37,771 nucleotides of DNA from Deltaproteobacteria bacterium (GTDB lineage Bacteria; Desulfobacterota; Desulfuromonadia; Geobacterales; Pseudopelobacteraceae). The notes under the pieces were generated by a model that worked only from the letters and a program-made list of their open reading frames with translations, did not search any database and was not told where the DNA came from. The translations under genes and the position numbers were made by a program. Positions 34,514-37,771 of the stretch are shown in pieces; within the stretch, counting starts at the first letter, position 1, and every line of letters starts with the position of its first letter. The DNA is taken from NCBI GenBank assembly GCA_021780495.1, contig JAJXYO010000042.1:1-37771 (forward strand), in the 5' to 3' direction.

Positions 34514-35174
34514 GATTCATATTGATCCGCGTTGCCGGGAAGCTCGTCGCGACCTGTCAGATCCTTACCAACTCCATTCCACTCTCTGCCGGGCTTTCAG
34601 CGCACCGGACAGCAAATGCCCGGAAGGCGAATTTTTGTGGCGGCACGAGCCGGAGACTGATTTAGACGGGTGTCCATGCATTCTTGTGCAAAGCCGCACT
34701 ATGCCAGACTGGACAGGCATAGGTGTAAAAGGGTGGCTTGCAACCGCTGATCCGGCAATTGATTTGAAAGGACGACTAAAGCTTGATTCGCTCACGGCTG
34801 GGAAGCGTTTTCGTTACAGGCTACGTGCTAACCCTTGTGTTTCCCGCAATGGCAAGCGGCAAGGGTTGATGCAGTTACAGGAACAGGAGGCATGGGTGAA
34901 ACGGAAAGGGGAGATGCATGGTTTCTCGCTGCCGCAACAGGCCTCTTTCGATTTTTCAGAATCGTCGCAAGAACGGGTTGATGTGCGGGTTTCACAGGAA
35001 CTAATGCTTGGTGGTAAGCAGCATTCCGGCAACGGTATCCGGATTTTCTCGGTGCTGTACGATGGGATGTTGACTGTTACTGAACCGGATAAATTCAGTG
35101 ATGCGCTCAAAACTGGCATCGGACATGGCAAGGTTATGGGGCTTGGACTGCTTTCGGTGGTGCCTATAGCATGA
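34500..35174 (+). CDS. cas6e: Cas6e (Cse3/CasE), crRNA-processing endoribonuclease
   Basis: The product is 224 residues. The N-terminus YLHRIHID and DPYQLHSTLCRAF with His26 match the catalytic His region of Cse3 proteins. The C-terminal Gly-rich loop GIGHGKVMGLGLLSV is the family signature. It cleaves the repeat stem-loop (CCCCGC-AAGC-GCGGGG in this array) and stays bound to the 3' handle. ATG 34500 lies inside the end of cas5, preceded by GCAGGAGG; the frame is open upstream but without similarity. Confidence 0.92.
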   Translation: MYLHRIHIDPRCREARRDLSDPYQLHSTLCRAFSAPDSKCPEGEFLWRHEPETDLDGCPCILVQSRTMPDWTGIGVKGWLATADPAIDLKGRLKLDSLTAGKRFRYRLRANPCVSRNGKRQGLMQLQEQEAWVKRKGEMHGFSLPQQASFDFSESSQERVDVRVSQELMLGGKQHSGNGIRIFSVLYDGMLTVTEPDKFSDALKTGIGHGKVMGLGLLSVVPIA

Positions 35175-35222
35175 GACAATCCTTCGGTTGCGGGTTGTTG
35201 TCGTTGGCGCGGGTGTGAATCA

Positions 35223-35255
35223 GATCCTCCCTGACCCCCCTTTCATAAAGGGGGG
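35223..35255. repeat. Copy of the GC-rich palindromic repeat after cas6e
   Basis: The lead-in ATCCTCCCTGA is followed by CCCCCCTTT (35235-35243), CAT and AAAGGGGGG (35247-35255). The copy starts 49 bases after the cas6e stop. Between it and the next copy (35256-35426) I see only a small hairpin, AGTTGTCCG with CGGACAACT (35295-35319), and no gene. Confidence 0.8.
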
Positions 35256-35426
35256 TAAAAACCAACATTGGCCCTACTTCGATAAGAGGCGTGTAGTTGT
35301 CCGGAATTATCGGACAACTGAACATACAGCTGTTTTTGCAACGGGCCGTTGTCCGATTGTGCAGATGCTTTCTGCTCGATCAGAAAGATTGCCGGCAGAA
35401 CCCGCAAACTTTCGCTCAAAAACACA

Positions 35427-35464
35427 CCCCACTTTGGAAAAGGGAGGCAGGGGGGGGATTTGCC
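35427..35464. repeat. Left inverted repeat of the DUF559 unit
   Basis: CCCCACTTTGGAAAAGGG (35427-35444), a short divergent stretch, then GGGGGGGGATTTGCC. It is the inverted partner of 35815-35858, with the same outer 18 bases except near the junction and the same inner GGGGGGATTTGCC, differing by a 6-base length change in the middle. The DUF559 start codon lies in its inner end. Confidence 0.8.
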
Positions 35465-35861
35465 GTTACCATATTCCAGAAATCTTAAACAGCCTTCGCG
35501 TGACCTGCGAAAAGGTATGACAGAAGCTGAACAGAGGCTTTGGCCCTATCTACGCGGCAGGCAGATTCTTGGTATTCAGTTTTACCGTCAGAAACCGCTT
35601 GGTCCCTACATCGTGGACTTCTACGCCCCGGCGGCCCGGTTGGTTATAGAGCTGGACGGCAGCCAGCATTATGAAGAGGATCATGCTCGCCGGGATGCCG
35701 ATCGGGATGCAAATCTCTCCAGCCAGGGGCTGTCCGTGCTCCGCTTTGATAATTTGCATGTGTTGCAGGAGACAGAGGCTGTTTTGGAAGAAATTTTGCG
35801 GATTTGTGGCGAGAGGCAAATCCCCCCGGCTTCGCCACCCCCCTTTTCCAAAGTGGGGTAA
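35460..35861 (+). CDS. DUF559 (Vsr-like) endonuclease-fold protein
   Basis: From TTG 35460 the product is 133 residues. LPYSRNLKQPSRDLRKGMT followed by EAEQRLWPYLRGRQILGIQF is the usual DUF559 opening. The nuclease core has FYRQKPLGPYIVDFYAPAARL, then VIELDGSQHYEED, with the Asp and Glu-x-Asp acidic residues and the Gln-His pair expected of this Vsr/PD-(D/E)xK-like family, and LSVLRFDNLHVLQETEAVL. The last dozen residues (IPPASPPPFSKVG) are translated from the right flanking repeat. ATG 35517 is an alternative start. It interrupts the usual cas6e-cas1 adjacency of type I-E operons. It has no established CRISPR role, and family function is unproven. Confidence 0.8.
   Translation: MPLPYSRNLKQPSRDLRKGMTEAEQRLWPYLRGRQILGIQFYRQKPLGPYIVDFYAPAARLVIELDGSQHYEEDHARRDADRDANLSSQGLSVLRFDNLHVLQETEAVLEEILRICGERQIPPASPPPFSKVG
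35815..35858. repeat. Right inverted repeat of the DUF559 unit
   Basis: GGCAAATCCCCCC, a GGCTTCGCC hairpin-like insert, then CCCCCCTTTTCCAAAGTGGGG. It is the reverse complement of the left repeat apart from the middle and encodes the C-terminal residues of the DUF559 protein. Its C-run, spacer, C-run and T/A stem follow the same plan as the copies at 6089 and 35223. Confidence 0.8.
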
Positions 35862-35889
35862 TCTTTTTACAGCGAAAAGAGGACAAACC

Positions 35890-36810
35890 ATGACCAACCC
35901 CATTCTCCCGGCATTAAAGCCGCTCCCCATCAAGGATCGCGTCTCCGTGATCTATATCGAAAAGGGGAATCTGGACGTCATCGACGGCGCTTTTGTTGTC
36001 GTTGACAAAACCGGTGTCCGCACCCACATCCCCATCGGCACGGTAGCCTGCCTGATGCTGGAACCGGGGACGCGCGTGTCCCATTCAGCCGTGGTTCTGT
36101 CCGCACGGGTGGGGTGCCTGCTGGTTTGGATCGGCGAGGCGGGGGTGCGATTGTATGCCGCCGGTCAGCCGGGTGGGGCGCGGTCGGATCGTCTGCTGTA
36201 TCAGGCCAAACTTGCCTTGGACGATTCGGCGCGATTGAAGGTCGTCCGCAGGATGTATGCCCTGCGCTTCAAAGAGGAACCGCCCGAGCGGCGCAGCGTA
36301 GAGCAATTGCGCGGTATCGAGGGGGTGCGGGTGCGCAAGACGTATGAACTGTTGGCGCAGCAATACGGCGTTGACTGGAAGCACCGGAATTATGACCACA
36401 CCGAATGGGAGAGCGGCGATGTGCCCAACCGCTGCCTGTCATCGGCCACGGCCTGCATCTACGGCATCTGCGAGGCGGCCATCCTGGCGGCGGGGTATGC
36501 CCCTGCGGTTGGTTTCATCCATACCGGCAAACCGCAGTCGTTTGTCTATGATATTGCCGATATCTTTAAGTTCGATACGGTTGTGCCGGTGGCCTTCCGT
36601 GTCGCCGGCAAGAACCCACATAATCCGGAGCGCGAGGTGCGTCTGGCCTGCCGGGATGCGTTCCGTCAGAGCAAGATGCTGGACAAGATCATCCCCGTCA
36701 TCGAAGAGGTGCTGGCGGCAGGGGAGATGGAGCGTCCCAAGGCGCATGAAGAGGCGGTAGAGATGGCCATTCCGAACAAAGAGGGGCTGGGCGATGCGGG
36801 GTTGAGGTGA
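35890..36810 (+). CDS. cas1: Cas1e, spacer integration enzyme
   Basis: The product is 306 residues, the type I-E length. Metal-binding catalytic residues are Glu144 (RGIEGVRVRK), His211 (GFIHTGKPQSFVYD), Asp221 and Asp224, aligning with Glu141, His208, Asp218 and Asp221 of E. coli Cas1. With Cas2 it captures and inserts new spacers at the leader end of the array. ATG 35890 follows AAAAGAGGAC; the frame is open far upstream through the DUF559 gene but without similarity. Confidence 0.96.
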   Translation: MTNPILPALKPLPIKDRVSVIYIEKGNLDVIDGAFVVVDKTGVRTHIPIGTVACLMLEPGTRVSHSAVVLSARVGCLLVWIGEAGVRLYAAGQPGGARSDRLLYQAKLALDDSARLKVVRRMYALRFKEEPPERRSVEQLRGIEGVRVRKTYELLAQQYGVDWKHRNYDHTEWESGDVPNRCLSSATACIYGICEAAILAAGYAPAVGFIHTGKPQSFVYDIADIFKFDTVVPVAFRVAGKNPHNPEREVRLACRDAFRQSKMLDKIIPVIEEVLAAGEMERPKAHEEAVEMAIPNKEGLGDAGLR

Positions 36811-36837
36811 TGGTTTTTTAATTATTAATTATGAGTG

Positions 36838-36891
36838 ATGAAGTATGAAGTATGAAGGATGAAGGATGAAGGATGAAGGATGAAGGATGAA
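36838..36891. repeat. Heptanucleotide tandem repeat between cas1 and cas2
   Basis: Seven consecutive ATGAAGN units (two ATGAAGT then five ATGAAGG) plus a partial ATGAA. They are flanked by AATTATGA on the left and two TCATAATT boxes on the right, so the region can also fold. The repeat fills much of the 126-base gap between cas1 and cas2. Confidence 0.9.
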
Positions 36892-36936
36892 TTTTCATAA
36901 TTCAACCTTCATAATTGATCTATGGGGGTGTGCTAG

Positions 36937-37248
<312 letters not shown>

Positions 37249-37316
37249 AAGGCTTGAAAATCGGTAGGTTTTTTAATGGTGAATTTGCTTAATGATTTTA
37301 AGGAAGTAGAAGAAGT
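37249..37316 (+). promoter_or_regulatory. CRISPR leader
   Basis: This AT-rich stretch separates cas2 from the first repeat. It contains GGTTTTTTAATGG and a TTAATGATTTTAAGG segment. Repeat orientation (hairpin then GGGGATGAACC) matches leader-to-trailer direction in type I-E arrays, so the array is read rightward and newest spacers lie here. I see no convincing IHF consensus or promoter. Confidence 0.7.
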
Positions 37317-37771
37317 CTGTTCCCCGCAAGCGCGGGGATGAACCGGTGGCAATGTCGCCGGCATTATGGATGGTTTTCTGTTCCCCGCAAGCGCGGGGAT
37401 GAACCCCTTTCAGATCCCGCGAGAGCTGCTGTTTGAGCCTGTTCCCCGCAAGCGCGGGGATGAACCGCGCCCGGCATTGACCATTTCAGCAAAGGCAGGC
37501 TGTTCCCCGCAAGCGCGGGGATGAACCGTATTGAAAACTGTCTGCGCTTTAGGAACAGGCCTGTTCCCCGCAAGCGCGGGGATGAACCGAACTCAACATG
37601 GATGACGATATCTATCGCGACCTGTTCCCCGCAAGCGCGGGGATGAACCGTGGAAACCGCCGCAAAACCGGCACGGATAGGTCTGTTCCCCGCAAGCGCG
37701 GGGATGAACCGCCTTACGAGTACATGCACAAGCTCGTTGCCCGCTGTTCCCCGCAAGCGCGGGGATGAACC
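37317..37771 (+). CRISPR. Type I-E CRISPR array, eight repeats visible, continuing past the window
   Basis: Eight identical 28-base repeats start at 37317, 37378, 37439, 37500, 37561, 37622, 37683 and 37744, an exact 61-base period. The repeat begins CTGTTCCCCGC and ends GGGGATGAACC, with the stem CCCCGC/GCGGGG around AAGC that Cas6e would cut. Seven 33-base inter-repeat segments are seen. Six of them begin with G, so the repeat is best taken as 29 bases with 32-base spacers; the second begins with C. The last repeat ends at the final base of the window, so the array may be longer. The uniform repeats suggest an active array. Confidence 0.97.

Noticed and set aside
35295..35319. AGTTGTCCG/CGGACAACT hairpin between cas6e and DUF559 as a terminator
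   Set aside because: The 9-bp stem has a 7-base AT-rich loop but no following T-run, so it is noted only as a small palindrome.
37364..37756. A 130-codon minus-strand open frame over the CRISPR array (repeating FIPALAGN and SSPRLRGT segments)
   Set aside because: It is translation of the CRISPR repeats; the periodicity comes from the 61-base repeat unit, not from a protein.

Overview
The window looks like chromosomal DNA of a GC-rich, anaerobic, metal-respiring deltaproteobacterium, most likely of the Geobacter/Trichlorobacter group. Three things point there: a eukaryotic-type citrate synthase next to a DUF485/ActP acetate uptake operon with an IclR-type regulator, a 12-heme periplasmic c-type cytochrome, and a desulfoferrodoxin. 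The species is inferred, not proven.

Layout. Positions 1-1785 hold an integron-type tyrosine recombinase broken just before its catalytic tyrosine by a 75-bp insertion carrying a hairpin. Positions 1988-6082 hold a DUF1499 lipoprotein, a two-gene molybdenum hydroxylase (2Fe-2S subunit plus Tat-exported molybdopterin subunit), a Cys-cluster protein and a small ORF. Positions 6541-10786 form a same-strand run of redox and stress genes: Zn alcohol dehydrogenase, isochorismatase-like hydrolase, pirin, a rhodanese-YceI fusion and a ferritin-like protein with two cysteines. Positions 10827-14200 (minus strand) hold a YheU-like protein, a DCC-family thiol protein, a rhomboid protease and a hybrid histidine kinase. 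A tRNA-Val(CAC) and the 12-heme cytochrome follow.

Positions 15769-27511 are the acetate and central metabolism block: a DUF294 nucleotidyltransferase-like protein, the acetate symporter ActP, DUF485, an IclR regulator, a CHASE4 sensor kinase, an SPFH/GYF protein, an M24 peptidase, citrate synthase and desulfoferrodoxin. Near-identical 10-bp palindromes upstream of the acetate uptake genes and of citrate synthase suggest that uptake and oxidation of acetate are co-regulated.

Positions 27816-37771 are a complete type I-E CRISPR-Cas locus: cas3, cse1, cse2, cas7, cas5, cas6e, cas1, cas2, then a leader and an array of eight repeats running off the end of the window. It has three oddities. A remnant of a second, E. 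coli-like Cas3 N-terminus abuts the cas3 start. A DUF559 (Vsr-like) endonuclease gene sits between cas6e and cas1 and is bracketed by inverted copies of a GC-rich palindromic repeat. A heptanucleotide tandem repeat separates cas1 from cas2. The same GC-rich palindrome recurs elsewhere in the window, also next to cas3 and cas6e. The DUF559 gene with its flanking repeats is the best candidate here for an undescribed system: a nuclease-associated dispersed repeat, comparable in layout to RAYT/REP elements.
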